Shown: positions 7,102 through 15,421 of the stretch, one piece after another
Layout: each line of letters starts with the position of its first letter
Numbering within the stretch: the first letter of the stretch is position 1
Assembly: GCA_034435615.1 (NCBI GenBank)
Contig: DAOTWZ010000011.1
Coordinates: 1 to 36,615, forward strand
Direction: 5' to 3'
DNA from: H17-190 sp034435615
GTDB lineage: Bacteria > Chloroflexota > Dehalococcoidia > SM23-28-2 > HRBIN24
DNA: 36,615 nt
Translations under genes and position numbers: made by a program
The notes under the pieces: model-generated
Databases searched by the model: none
What the model saw: only the letters and a program-made list of their open reading frames with translations
What the model was told of the DNA's origin: nothing

Positions 7102-8019
7102 CTAGAGCTTCCCTGCCAGAGAGGTCAGGAGCTCACGGGTGCGGACGAGGGACTCCCTGTCCTCATCGCCGGCCCGCATGGGCGCCGCCAGGAAATCGCT
7201 GACGCCCATGTCCCGGATGGCCCTGATCTGTCGCTCCACCTCGGCCTCGTTGCCGATGATGGAGACGTCCTGCGGGCCCTCTGCCCCCTCCATCTCCAGC
7301 ATGCGGCGGTAGCTGGGGAACTCCATGTAGGACTGCAGGGCGCGGGCGGCCCGCTGACGGGTCGTCTCCGGGTCGTCGGTGACGGCCACCGGAAAGCCAG
7401 CACAGATGCGGGGCTCTGGCCGGCCAGCGGCGGCCGCTGCCCTCCGTATCGTGGGTATCACGTGCTTCTCCAGCGTCCTGGGGCCTACCATCCAGGTGAT
7501 GGTGCCGTCCGCCACCTCGCCGGCCATGCGCAGCATGAGGGGCCCCAGGGCGGAGACGAGGATGGGCATGGGCGAGACCTCCGGCACCTGCACGGAGGCG
7601 TTGACGCGGAAGAACTCGCCCTGGAAGTTGACCCGCCCCTCGTGCACCAGCGAGCGCAGGACGGTGGTGTACTCCCGCATAAAGGCGGTAGCGCGGTCGT
7701 AGCTCAGGCCCCAGGCGCCTTCGACCACGACACGGTGAGAGGGGCCGATGCCCAGGGAGAGGCGGCCTCCCGTGGCCCCCTGGACCGTCAGCGCCTGCTG
7801 GGCCAGAAAGAAGGGGTGCCGTATGTGTACGGGCACCACCGAGGTGCCCAGCTCCACCCGCTGGGTCCGCTGGCCGGCCATGGCCATGACGGTGAGGACA
7901 TCCGGCCCGAAGAGCTGGCCGAACCAGATGCTGTCGAACCCCTGCTCCTCCGCCTCGATGATGCGCTCCAGGACGCGCTGCACCGTCCCGACGCCAACCA
8001 GGAATATACCTATGCGCAT
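7102..8019 (-). CDS. LLM-class (F420-dependent type) flavin oxidoreductase
   Basis: 305 aa, luciferase-like monooxygenase fold (TIM barrel). The N-terminal MRIGIFL strand, ERIIEAEEQGFDSIWFGQ near 20-37, LGTSVVPVHIRHPFFLAQQAL near 57-77, and GRLSLGIGPSH are the standard LLM signatures. The C-terminal part contains GFPVAVTDDPE and the end helix of the family. Many LLM proteins of this type use coenzyme F420, others FMN; sequence inspection cannot settle the cofactor or substrate. ATG 8019 has GGAGGATGG upstream. It stands alone, with tRNA-Ser downstream and the divergent TauE-like genes upstream. Confidence 0.9.
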   Translation of the reverse strand: MRIGIFLVGVGTVQRVLERIIEAEEQGFDSIWFGQLFGPDVLTVMAMAGQRTQRVELGTSVVPVHIRHPFFLAQQALTVQGATGGRLSLGIGPSHRVVVEGAWGLSYDRATAFMREYTTVLRSLVHEGRVNFQGEFFRVNASVQVPEVSPMPILVSALGPLMLRMAGEVADGTITWMVGPRTLEKHVIPTIRRAAAAAGRPEPRICAGFPVAVTDDPETTRQRAARALQSYMEFPSYRRMLEMEGAEGPQDVSIIGNEAEVERQIRAIRDMGVSDFLAAPMRAGDEDRESLVRTRELLTSLAGKL

Positions 8020-8056
8020 TTTCCATCCTCCGTTGGCAGACTGCGGCCGCTGCCCA

Positions 8057-8085
8057 TGCTAAATAGGCGGGCCAGGCCATGTCAA
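8057..8085 (-). promoter_or_regulatory. Promoter of the LLM oxidoreductase gene
   Basis: A consensus TTGACA (8085-8080 on the minus strand) with a weak -10 TTAGCA at 17 bp; a TATTTA at 14-bp spacing is the alternative. It gives a leader of about 30 nt that includes the ribosome site. Confidence 0.45.
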
Positions 8086-8095
8086 CGAGCCGCCC

Positions 8096-8124
8096 TTGTC
8101 CCGGACGGGCGACGGGGTCAGAAT
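8096..8124 (+). promoter_or_regulatory. Possible promoter of the half-TauE pair
   Basis: TTGTCC (8096-8101), a 17-bp spacer and CAGAAT (8119-8124). It would start transcription near 8131, just before the ribosome site AGGAGAG. The match is moderate. Confidence 0.35.
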
Positions 8125-8148
8125 GTCCCCAGGAGAGATGGGCCGTCG

Positions 8149-8517
8149 ATGATACTGCCCAGACAGGCGCGCAGCATCCTGACGGGGACGCTGGCTGGCC
8201 TCTACAGTGGTCTCTCCGGCGTGGGCGGCGGGGCTATCATGGTGCCCCTGCTGGTGCGGCTTCTGGGGATGGACCAGCACCGCGCCCATGCCACCTCCCT
8301 GGCCGTCATCGTCCTCACAGCAGCCGCCGCCCTCCTGGGGTACGGCCTCCAGGACGCCGTCTCGTGGGAGCTGGTGCCACCCCTGGCCGCCGGGGGGATG
8401 ATAGGCGGCTATCTGGGGGCCCGCCTCATGCGACGGCTCTCGGAGCGGGCGCTGAGGCTGGGGTTCGGCCTCTTCATCCTCTCGGTCTGCATCGTCATGT
8501 TCCTGAGCGCCCGCTGA
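8149..8517 (+). CDS. Half-length TauE/SafE-family membrane protein (first of pair)
   Basis: 122 aa with about four hydrophobic helices. After a short basic N-terminus, GLYSGLSGVGGGAIMVPLL (near residues 17-35) is the TauE/SafE repeat signature. It is followed by a HATSLAVIV-type second helix and GGMIGGYLGARLM. Classical TauE/SafE (anion or sulfite exporters) are 250-300 aa with two such repeats; this protein has just one. The next gene encodes the second copy, so the functional unit is probably a heterodimer or two homodimers. ATG 8149 fits the conserved start; AGGAGAG lies 11 nt upstream. Substrate unknown. Confidence 0.8.
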   Translation: MILPRQARSILTGTLAGLYSGLSGVGGGAIMVPLLVRLLGMDQHRAHATSLAVIVLTAAAALLGYGLQDAVSWELVPPLAAGGMIGGYLGARLMRRLSERALRLGFGLFILSVCIVMFLSAR

Positions 8518-8529
8518 GGCTGGCTACCG

Positions 8530-8955
8530 GTGGAAGACCTGCTGCTGGAGGTGATAATAGGCCTGGGAGCCGGAGTCCTGAGTGGTCTCCTGGGAGTGGG
8601 CGGCGGGGCCATCATGGTGCCCGCCATGGTGCTGCTCCTGGGCGTGGAGCAGCACCAGGCCCAGGGCGCCTCCCTGGCCGTCATCGCCCTGGTGGCCACC
8701 GTGGCCACCCTGACCAACCTGCGCGCCGGCTACGTCTCGCCCAGGCAGGTAGCCTGGATAGCGCTGCCCGCCATAGTGGCGGCCCTCGTGGGGAGCGGCG
8801 TCGCCGGGCTGCTGGACGAGGAGACCTTGCGCCGCATCTACGCCATCCTCCTGGGGATCATCGCCCTGCACACTATCGTCTCCGCCCTGCGCATGCCCTC
8901 GGCCAGGGAGCCGCTGACCATGCACCCGCCGGAATCGGACGGTCCCGAAGGCTAG
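8530..8955 (+). CDS. Half-length TauE/SafE-family membrane protein (second of pair)
   Basis: 141 aa from GTG 8530, 12 nt after the first half-gene. GLGAGVLSGLLGVGGGAIMVP (near residues 11-31) repeats the signature of its neighbour almost word for word, with a QGASLAVIALVAT helix and two more hydrophobic helices. A hydrophilic 25-residue tail follows. One repeat only, so it is half of a standard TauE/SafE transporter. The two proteins look like products of tandem duplication of a single-repeat ancestor or of a split two-repeat gene. Its TAG stop shares the palindrome CTAG with the stop of the convergent recombinase gene. Confidence 0.8.
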   Translation: MEDLLLEVIIGLGAGVLSGLLGVGGGAIMVPAMVLLLGVEQHQAQGASLAVIALVATVATLTNLRAGYVSPRQVAWIALPAIVAALVGSGVAGLLDEETLRRIYAILLGIIALHTIVSALRMPSAREPLTMHPPESDGPEG

Positions 8956-9869
8956 TCCGGCTGGCGGCTTCGCAGGCGCACCTGGCGATAGAAGGAGTCA
9001 AGATAGCGCTGCCTCTGCCGCTCCTGGGTGACGTGCATGTAGATCTGGGTGCTGGTGGGGGTGGCATGGCCCAGGAGCTCCTGGACCACCCGCAGGTCGG
9101 CGCCGCCGTCCAGCATATGGGTGGCGAAGGTATGGCGCAGGAGGTGGGGCCACACCCGCCGGTCGATGCCCGCCCGCTCGGCATACTTGTGGACGATGGC
9201 CTGCACGGAGCGCCCCGAGAGGCGGCGGCCGTCCCGGTTCAGGAAAAGGGCCGTCTCGTCAGGGTCGCGGGAGAGGCGGGGCCGGCCCTGCCTCAGATAG
9301 CGGCGCAGGGCCAGCCGGGCCGGCTCGCCGATGAGGACGACCCGCTCCCGGCCCCCCTTACCCCTCACGCGAGCGGTCCCTTCGGCCAGATCCACATCGG
9401 CCAGGTCCAGCCTGGTGACCTCGCTCAGGCGGACGCCGCAGGCGTAGAGGAGCTCCAGCAGGGCGCGGTCCCTCAGTTCCTGGGGCCCCTCGCCATCCGC
9501 CGCCTCGATGAGGCCGGTGACCGCCTCCAGCGGCAGGTAGGTGGGAAGGCGCCGCGGGCGCTTGGGTGGCCGCACCTCGGCCAGAGGACTGGCCTCCAGG
9601 TGCCCCTGCTGGACCAGGAAGCGATAGAAAGAGCGAGCGGTGCTCACCTTGCGGGCGACGCTGCCCGGCGCGGTCCCGGCCTGATGTAAGTGGGCCAGAT
9701 AGCGGCGGAACCCCTGCCGGTCCAGCTCCAGGGGATCCACCCCCTCCCTCTCCAGGAAGGCGAAGAGATGAAGGAGGTCGGTCCGGTAGTTGCGCAGGGT
9801 GTAAGGTGAGAGATTGCGGGCCGCCTCCAGATAGCGGAGGTAGGCGTCCAGCAGCTCAGGAGCGTCCAT
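8952..9869 (-). CDS. xerC: Tyrosine recombinase XerC/XerD-like
   Basis: 305 aa, the usual Xer size without an arm domain. Residues 1-95 form the core-binding SAM-like domain (YLRYLEAARNLSPYT) and 110-305 the catalytic domain. Catalytic set: Arg147 in GVRLSE, Lys171 in GKGGRER, His242 and Arg245 in HLLRHTFATH, His268 in LLGHA, and Tyr277 in QIYMHV. Xer proteins resolve chromosome dimers at dif. The ATG at 9869 overlaps the topA stop by 14 nt, so it is co-translated with topA, and dprA-topA-xerC is a familiar order in Gram-positive-type genomes. XerC versus XerD (or a single Xer) cannot be decided here. Confidence 0.92.
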   Translation of the reverse strand: MDAPELLDAYLRYLEAARNLSPYTLRNYRTDLLHLFAFLEREGVDPLELDRQGFRRYLAHLHQAGTAPGSVARKVSTARSFYRFLVQQGHLEASPLAEVRPPKRPRRLPTYLPLEAVTGLIEAADGEGPQELRDRALLELLYACGVRLSEVTRLDLADVDLAEGTARVRGKGGRERVVLIGEPARLALRRYLRQGRPRLSRDPDETALFLNRDGRRLSGRSVQAIVHKYAERAGIDRRVWPHLLRHTFATHMLDGGADLRVVQELLGHATPTSTQIYMHVTQERQRQRYLDSFYRQVRLRSRQPD

Positions 9870-12114
9870 CGCCGGCAGTGGCTGGCGCGGGCAGCGCCCC
9901 TCTCCACTGGCAGGCGGTGCAGCGGACGCCCTGGCGACCGTCGGCCACCAGAAGGCCGCCGCACTGAGGACAGGGCTCCGCCTGGGGGCGCTGCCACACT
10001 GTGAAGGTGCACTCCGGATAGCGAGAGCAGCCGAAGAAGGTGCGGCCACGACGGGAACGGCGCTCCATCAGCTCCCCCTCCTGGCATTCGGGACAGCGGA
10101 CGCCAGTGCCCACCAGCAGCGGCCGCGTCCCTTTGCACTCCGGGTAGCGGGAGCAGGCCAGGAAGGGGCCGTAGCGGCCCGTCTTGGCCACCATTGGTGC
10201 CCCGCACTGGGGGCACTCCTCGTCGGCGGGGGCGGCGACGGTCTCGTCGCCCTCTAGGGGGCGAGCGTTGCGGCACTCCGGGAAGCCGGAGCAGGAAAGG
10301 AAGCGGCCCCGTCGCCCCCAGCGGACCACCATTGGGCGGCCGCAGAGCTCACAGGTCTGGTCTGTGGCCTCCGTAGCCTTGGGGGCGTGTTCGGCACGGG
10401 CCAGGGCCTCCTCCAGTGGCCGGTAGCAATCGCCGACGACGGGCTGCCAGGGGCGTTCCCCGCGGGCTATCTCGTCTAGCCGGTCTTCCATCTCCGCCGT
10501 GAACCCCACGTCCACGAAGTCCGGGAAGTACTGGACCAGGAGGTCATTCACCAGACGGCCCAGGGCGGTGGGCCGGAGCTGACGCCCCTCCCGTTCGGCG
10601 TAGCCCCGCTCCAGCAGGGTAGAGATGATGACGGCGTAAGTGCTGGGCCGGCCGATGCCCTTCTCCTCCAGGGTGCGGACGAGGGTGGCCTCGCTGTAGC
10701 GGCGGGGCGGCTCGGTGAAGTGCTGCTTGGGCAGCAGGTCACGAAGCTGCAGGATGTCACCCGGTGCCAGCTCCGGCAGCGTCCCCGCCTGCTCCTCTTC
10801 AGCCTCGTCGTCCGTTCCCTCGATGTAGAGCTGACGGTAGCCGGGGAAGACGAGGACGGAGCTGCTGGCCCGTAGCAGGAAAGAGTCCCCTGCTGGCGGA
10901 ACGGCGACGATCTCGGCCGTCCGCACCTCGTACTGGGCGTCCGCCATCTGGCAGGCGAGCATGCGCTGCCAGATGAGGGTGTAGAGGCGGTACTGGTCCT
11001 CGCTGAGGTACTGCCTGATGGCATCGGGCTCCCGCCTCACGGAGGTGGGACGGATCGCCTCGTGGGCCTCCTGGGCGTTCTTAACCTTGGTCTTGAATTC
11101 ACGGGGGGCCGGCGGCAGGTATTCCTTGCCGAAGCGGGAGCGGATATACTCCCGCGCCTCCGTCTTGGCGCTGGCGGCCAGGTGGACGGAGTCCGTGCGC
11201 ATGTAGGTGATGAGGCCCACCTCGCCCTCCGCCCCCAGGCGGATGCCCTCGTATAGCTGCTGGGCGATGACCATGGTCTTCTGGGCGGGGAAGCCCAGCC
11301 GCCGCGCCGCCTCCTGCTGGAGGGTGCTGGTGGTGAAGGGCGGCGGCGGCCGCCGGGCCTGCTGCTTACGGTCGAAGGAGGCCACCCGGTAGGTGGCGGA
11401 GCGAAGGAGGGCCACCAGCCGTTGCGCCTCCGTCTCGTTGGGTATCTCCAGCTTGCCCCGCTTGCCGTGGTAGCCCATCAGCCGTGCGAGGAACTCGGCG
11501 TCCTCCCTGGCCAGGAGAGCGTCTATGGTCCAGTACTCCTGGGGGACGAAGGCCTCTATCTCTCGCTCCCGCTCCACCAGGAGCCGCAGCGCCACCGACT
11601 GCACCCGCCCGGCGGAGAGGCCCCGCTTCACCTTCCGCCACAGGAAGGGGCTGAGACGGTAGCCGAGCAGACGGTCCAGGATGCGGCGGGCCTGCTGGGC
11701 CTCCACCAGCCGCAGGTCTATCTCCCGCGGACTGCGGAAGGCCTCCTGCACCGCCTGGGGGGTGATCTCGTGGAAGACGACGCGCCGGTAGGGGCGGCCG
11801 CGGATCTCGGCCGCCTCCAGCAGGTGCCAGGCGATGGCCTCGCCCTCGCGGTCGGGGTCGGTGGCCAGGTAGACGGTGCGCGCCCGCTGGGCCGCCTCCC
11901 GTATCTTCTTCACCGCCTGCCGCTTCTCCGGCGGGATGATGTAGCGGGGGAGGAAGCCGTTCTCCACGTCCACCCCCAGCTCGCGCTTGGGCAGGTCTCT
12001 CACGTGGCCGATGGAGGCCAGCACCTCATAGCCCCGCCCCAATATGTTGGCGATGGTGCGGGCCTTGGCCGGCGACTCCACTACCACCAGGTCCCGTTTG
12101 CCGTCTCTAGCCAC
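9856..12114 (-). CDS. topA: DNA topoisomerase I
   Basis: 752 aa, type IA topoisomerase that relaxes negative supercoils. The Toprim domain is at 7-120 with the acidic motif TDPDREGE at 85-92, and the nucleophile is Tyr304 in GLITYMRTDSV. The central domains follow to about residue 575. The C-terminus holds four cysteine modules (CELCG...C, CPQCG...C, CPECQ...C, CPQCG...C). Three keep the CxxC...C...C zinc pattern with SGFPEC or SRYPEC endings; the fourth is shorter. Start is GTG 12114 with GGGAGG upstream; its first codons overlap the dprA stop by 8 nt. Confidence 0.97.
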   Translation of the reverse strand: MARDGKRDLVVVESPAKARTIANILGRGYEVLASIGHVRDLPKRELGVDVENGFLPRYIIPPEKRQAVKKIREAAQRARTVYLATDPDREGEAIAWHLLEAAEIRGRPYRRVVFHEITPQAVQEAFRSPREIDLRLVEAQQARRILDRLLGYRLSPFLWRKVKRGLSAGRVQSVALRLLVEREREIEAFVPQEYWTIDALLAREDAEFLARLMGYHGKRGKLEIPNETEAQRLVALLRSATYRVASFDRKQQARRPPPPFTTSTLQQEAARRLGFPAQKTMVIAQQLYEGIRLGAEGEVGLITYMRTDSVHLAASAKTEAREYIRSRFGKEYLPPAPREFKTKVKNAQEAHEAIRPTSVRREPDAIRQYLSEDQYRLYTLIWQRMLACQMADAQYEVRTAEIVAVPPAGDSFLLRASSSVLVFPGYRQLYIEGTDDEAEEEQAGTLPELAPGDILQLRDLLPKQHFTEPPRRYSEATLVRTLEEKGIGRPSTYAVIISTLLERGYAEREGRQLRPTALGRLVNDLLVQYFPDFVDVGFTAEMEDRLDEIARGERPWQPVVGDCYRPLEEALARAEHAPKATEATDQTCELCGRPMVVRWGRRGRFLSCSGFPECRNARPLEGDETVAAPADEECPQCGAPMVAKTGRYGPFLACSRYPECKGTRPLLVGTGVRCPECQEGELMERRSRRGRTFFGCSRYPECTFTVWQRPQAEPCPQCGGLLVADGRQGVRCTACQWRGALPAPATAGDGRS

Positions 12115-13219
12115 TTTTACCTCCCACCACCGTCGGGTGGGCCCTCACGTAGGTCATGGGGCCCACCTGCTTCACCAGCCCCTTCAGTTCTAGGATAGCG
12201 AGGGCGCTGCTCACCGTCGCTATGGGCAGGCCGCTCCTCTGGCACACCTCGTCTATATGAACGGGCTCGCGTGAGATGTGACGCAGCAGGGCATCGTCCG
12301 TGTCGTCACCGTCAGCCGGGGGCAGCAGGGGCGCCTGCTGGGGCACCAGGCCCAGGTTCAGCTCCTCCAGGACGTCTTCCACCCGCTGCACCAGCTTGGC
12401 CCCCTCCTGGATGAGGGCGTGGGTGCCCCGGCTCTGGGGGGCGTAGATGCTCCCGGGGACGGCGAAGACGTCACGGTTCTGTTCCACGGCCAGACGAGCG
12501 GTGATGAGGGCGCCGCTGGTGATGTCCGCCTCCACCACCAGGACGCCCAGGCTCAGACCGGACATGATGCGGTTGCGCCGGGGGAAATAGTCGCCGCGGG
12601 GCTGCGTCCCCAGGGGATAATCGCTCACCAGGGCGCCCTGCTCCATGACCTGCCGCGCCAGGCCGGCGTGCTCCGGCGGGTATACCATGTCCAGGCCGCA
12701 GGCGAGGACGGCCAGGGTGCGGCCGCCCGCCTCCAGGGCTGCCCGGTGGGCCACGGCGTCTATCCCCCGGGCGAGGCCGCTGACCACGGTGACCCCGCTC
12801 CTGGCCAGCCCGGCCGCCATCTCCTCAGCCACCTGGCGACCGTAAGGAGTGGGCCGGCGCGTCCCCACCACGGCCACCGCCACCTCGTCGGCCGGGGTGA
12901 GCTGGCCCCGCACGTAGAGCACGGGGGGCAGGTCATAGATCTCCCTCAGGAGGCGCGGGTAGGCGGTGTCGTGCCAGGTGAGGGCCTGCACTCCGCACCG
13001 CTCCAGACGCTCCATCTCCGCATCGGGCGAGATGCTCTCTCGGTGCTGCAGGATGGCCCCTACGACGCGCCCGTCCAGGCCGGCCGCCCTCAGCTCCGAG
13101 CCGCTGGCCCGCCAGGCCGCCTCCAGACTGCCGAAGTGTCGCTCCAGCAACTGGTGCCGCACCCGGCCGATGCCGGGTATGCGGCTGAAAGCGACCCAGT
13201 ACTTCAGGTCTTCCCTCAT
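12107..13219 (-). CDS. dprA: DNA-processing protein DprA
   Basis: 370 aa. Residues 1-60 are a helix-hairpin-helix/SAM-like region (RIPGIGRVR) and 80-290 the DprA Rossmann domain, with VGTRRPTPYG near 118-127, SGLARGIDAVAH at 147-158, ACGLDMVYPPEH, and FPRRNRIMSGLS near 212-223. Residues about 305-370 are the winged-helix DML1-like domain (HIDEVCQRSGLPIATVSSAL). DprA loads RecA on incoming single-stranded DNA during transformation; it also occurs in species not known to be competent. ATG 13219 lies 15 nt from a TAGAAT box, so the mRNA is almost leaderless. An upstream in-frame ATG at 13261 would sit before that promoter. Confidence 0.95.
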   Translation of the reverse strand: MREDLKYWVAFSRIPGIGRVRHQLLERHFGSLEAAWRASGSELRAAGLDGRVVGAILQHRESISPDAEMERLERCGVQALTWHDTAYPRLLREIYDLPPVLYVRGQLTPADEVAVAVVGTRRPTPYGRQVAEEMAAGLARSGVTVVSGLARGIDAVAHRAALEAGGRTLAVLACGLDMVYPPEHAGLARQVMEQGALVSDYPLGTQPRGDYFPRRNRIMSGLSLGVLVVEADITSGALITARLAVEQNRDVFAVPGSIYAPQSRGTHALIQEGAKLVQRVEDVLEELNLGLVPQQAPLLPPADGDDTDDALLRHISREPVHIDEVCQRSGLPIATVSSALAILELKGLVKQVGPMTYVRAHPTVVGGKSG

Positions 13220-13233
13220 AGCTGTGGCCCTAT

Positions 13234-13261
13234 ATTCTAGCGGACGATGCGGCAGAGACAA
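13234..13261 (-). promoter_or_regulatory. Promoter of dprA-topA-xerC
   Basis: TTGTCT (13261-13256), a 16-bp spacer and TAGAAT (13239-13234). The predicted start of transcription lies about 7 nt before the dprA ATG, leaving no room for a ribosome-binding site. Confidence 0.55.
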
Positions 13262-13279
13262 GCGCCGTCCTGGCGGGGC

Positions 13280-14485
13280 CTATTCGGCTGGAGAGGGAGG
13301 AAGGCGGCCCACGTAGACCTTTTTGATGCGCCGCCCCAGCACGGAGAGGACGCGCAGCAGGAGCCCGTCCACCCGCACCTCGTCGCCCACGTTGGGCACC
13401 TTACCCAGGTGATGATAGATGAAGCCACCCACCGTCTCGAACTCGTCGCTCTCGATCCGCACGCCGAAGAGCTCGTTCAGCACCTCGGTGCTGACGCGGG
13501 CGTCCAGGACTGCCTCGTCGTCGCTGAGGCGCTGCACCCGCTCCTCCTCCGTATCGAACTCGTCGACGATCTCGCCCACGACCTCCTCCACCAAGTCTTC
13601 TATGGTGACCAGGCCGGCGGTGCCGCCGTACTCGTCCACCACGATGGCCATGGAGACGCGGGCCCGGCGCATCTCCGCCAGGAGGTCGCTCACCCGCTTG
13701 GTGTCGGGCACGAAGTAGGCGGGCCTGATTATCTCCCGCAGGCTGGCCGGCCGGCTGCCGTTGACCAGGTGCCTGAGCACCTCGCGGGCGTGGACGATAC
13801 CGATGACGTTGTCGATGGTCTCCTCGTAGACCGGGAGACGGCTGTAGCCCTTCTCCACTATGGTGCGGGCCACCTCGTCGAAGCTGGCGTCGGCCTCCAC
13901 GGCCACGATGTCCACCCGGGGCACCATGACATCCCACACCGTGGTGTCCCGCAGCTCCATGATCGCCTGAATCATGGCCAGCTCGGTGCTATCGGTGGCT
14001 GCCTCCGCCTCCTCGAGAGACGGGTGAGGGCCGGCGCCCTCGGGTGTCGTCTGGGCTCCAGCGCTGGCCTGCCAGCGAGAGCGCAGGGCGCCGAGGAGGA
14101 CGGCCACGGTCCGTCCCGCCGCGCTGGTGGCCATCCGGGGCGCGGCCCAGCGGGCCAGCCACTGGACGGCCAGGGCACCTAGGAAGGCAGCGCCCAGCCC
14201 GCCGGCCCAAGAGGCGAGGCCGTTGCCCCACATCGCCTGGAAGAGGGAGATGGCCGCCGCCACCGCCAACACCAGCAGGAGCGTCTGCACCACCAGGAGG
14301 GAGACCTGGCCGCCGGACCAGTCGCCGCTGCGGCTGGCCTGGGGGATGAGCATCTCCAGTCGCTTCAGGGGGAGGCTGCCCAGGGAGAGGCCGGGCGCTG
14401 GCCCTGCCCGGTAGGCCGCCACCAGCCCGAGGGCGAGAAGACTCAGTATAAGGATGACCAGGCTCGGCCAGTTACTGCTGTCCAC
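13280..14485 (-). CDS. HlyC/CorC-family membrane protein with CBS pair
   Basis: 401 aa. The N-terminal 130 residues contain about three hydrophobic helices (5-25, 65-85, 93-112) and correspond to a shortened, diverged CNNM/DUF21 domain. Two CBS domains follow, with DVMVPRVDIVAVEAD near 190 and YSRLPVYEETIDNVIGIVHAREVL near 220, and VVDEYGGTAGLVTIEDLVEE in the second. The C-terminal CorC/HlyC domain ends with VGGFIYHHLG and DGLLLRVLSV. The family is linked to Mg/Co efflux and ion homeostasis; the old hemolysin label is not functional evidence. Start is GTG 14485, overlapping the acetyltransferase stop by 14 nt. Confidence 0.88.
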   Translation of the reverse strand: MDSSNWPSLVILILSLLALGLVAAYRAGPAPGLSLGSLPLKRLEMLIPQASRSGDWSGGQVSLLVVQTLLLVLAVAAAISLFQAMWGNGLASWAGGLGAAFLGALAVQWLARWAAPRMATSAAGRTVAVLLGALRSRWQASAGAQTTPEGAGPHPSLEEAEAATDSTELAMIQAIMELRDTTVWDVMVPRVDIVAVEADASFDEVARTIVEKGYSRLPVYEETIDNVIGIVHAREVLRHLVNGSRPASLREIIRPAYFVPDTKRVSDLLAEMRRARVSMAIVVDEYGGTAGLVTIEDLVEEVVGEIVDEFDTEEERVQRLSDDEAVLDARVSTEVLNELFGVRIESDEFETVGGFIYHHLGKVPNVGDEVRVDGLLLRVLSVLGRRIKKVYVGRLPPSPAE

Positions 14486-15209
14486 CTTGTGCTTCTGTGC
14501 CGGCCTTCTTCAGGGGGCGGGCCGGCACGCCTACCACTACCGCCCCGGCTGGCACGTCCCTGGTCACCACGGAGCCAGCCCCGGTAGCGGCGCCCGCTCC
14601 TATCCGCACCGGCGCCACCAGCATGGTGCCGCTGCCGATGAACGCTCCGTCCTCGATGACCGTCTGGTGCTTCTCTTTGCCGTCGAAGTTGCAGGTCACG
14701 GTGCCCGCGCCGATGTTGACGTTGGCCCCCACCTGGGCGTCCCCCACGTAGCTGAAGTGGTTCACCAGGCTCTGCCGGCCCAGGCGAGAGTTCTTCACCT
14801 CGGCGTAGTTGCCCACCCGCACCCCCTCTTCCAGGTGGGCGCCCGGGCGCAGGTGACTGAAGGGCCCCACCTGCACGCCCTTCTCCAGCACTGCCTCCTC
14901 CACGACGGAGGCGATCACGCGGCAGCCTTCGCCGATGCGACTGTCCACGATGACGCTGTTGGGGCCGATCTCGCACCCGGGGCCGATGACGGTGCGACCG
15001 TTGATGGTAGTGTTGGGCCGCACCACCGTCCCCTCGCCGATGCTGACGCCGGGCCCTATGTATGTGGTCAGAGGGTCTTCTATCGTTACACCGGCGGCGA
15101 TGAGCTGGGCGCAGACCTGCAGCCGCTCCTCGGCGGCACGCAGCAGGCGTCGCCATTCGGCGCTGAGGGAGTTCTTCAGAAGGCTACCCCGGGCAGGCTT
15201 CTCGGCCAT
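14472..15209 (-). CDS. Stand-alone GlmU-type left-handed beta-helix acetyltransferase
   Basis: 245 aa. Residues 1-45 are helical, and from DPLTTYIGPGVSIGEG (45-60) the protein runs in hexapeptide repeats to the end. It carries GlmU C-domain hallmarks: VGPFSHLRPGAHL near 114-126, GNYAEVKNS, His151 in NHFSYVGDAQVG (the position of the GlmU catalytic His), NIGAGTVTCNFDGKEKH at 165-181, and VTRDVPAGA. In GlmU this domain acetylates glucosamine-1-phosphate. The N-terminal uridylyltransferase domain of about 230 residues is absent, so either a separate nucleotidyltransferase partners it or it acetylates another amino sugar. It is co-translated with the CorC-like gene. Confidence 0.88.
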   Translation of the reverse strand: MAEKPARGSLLKNSLSAEWRRLLRAAEERLQVCAQLIAAGVTIEDPLTTYIGPGVSIGEGTVVRPNTTINGRTVIGPGCEIGPNSVIVDSRIGEGCRVIASVVEEAVLEKGVQVGPFSHLRPGAHLEEGVRVGNYAEVKNSRLGRQSLVNHFSYVGDAQVGANVNIGAGTVTCNFDGKEKHQTVIEDGAFIGSGTMLVAPVRIGAGAATGAGSVVTRDVPAGAVVVGVPARPLKKAGTEAQGGQQ

Positions 15210-15421
15210 AGTGGATACCTCGCTGCGGTTCAGGGGCGGGCTGCGCCAGGCACTGGGAGGCTGCTCGGCGCTGGACGGGGAGAGGACAGACCTGTTACGC
15301 CCTCTCGTTCTGGAGGTTCGGTCTTATGCCCGCTTAAGGCCTGTTCGTTCAACTCTGACCATCGGCGGCTGCTGGCACAACCACCAAGGCTTACTGTAAG
15401 TGCCTTCGCTCCATCCGTCAA

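Noticed and set aside
9870..10049. 60-residue N-terminal extension of xerC
   Set aside because: It lies within topA's last zinc-finger codons in another frame; the Xer domain starts at 9869.
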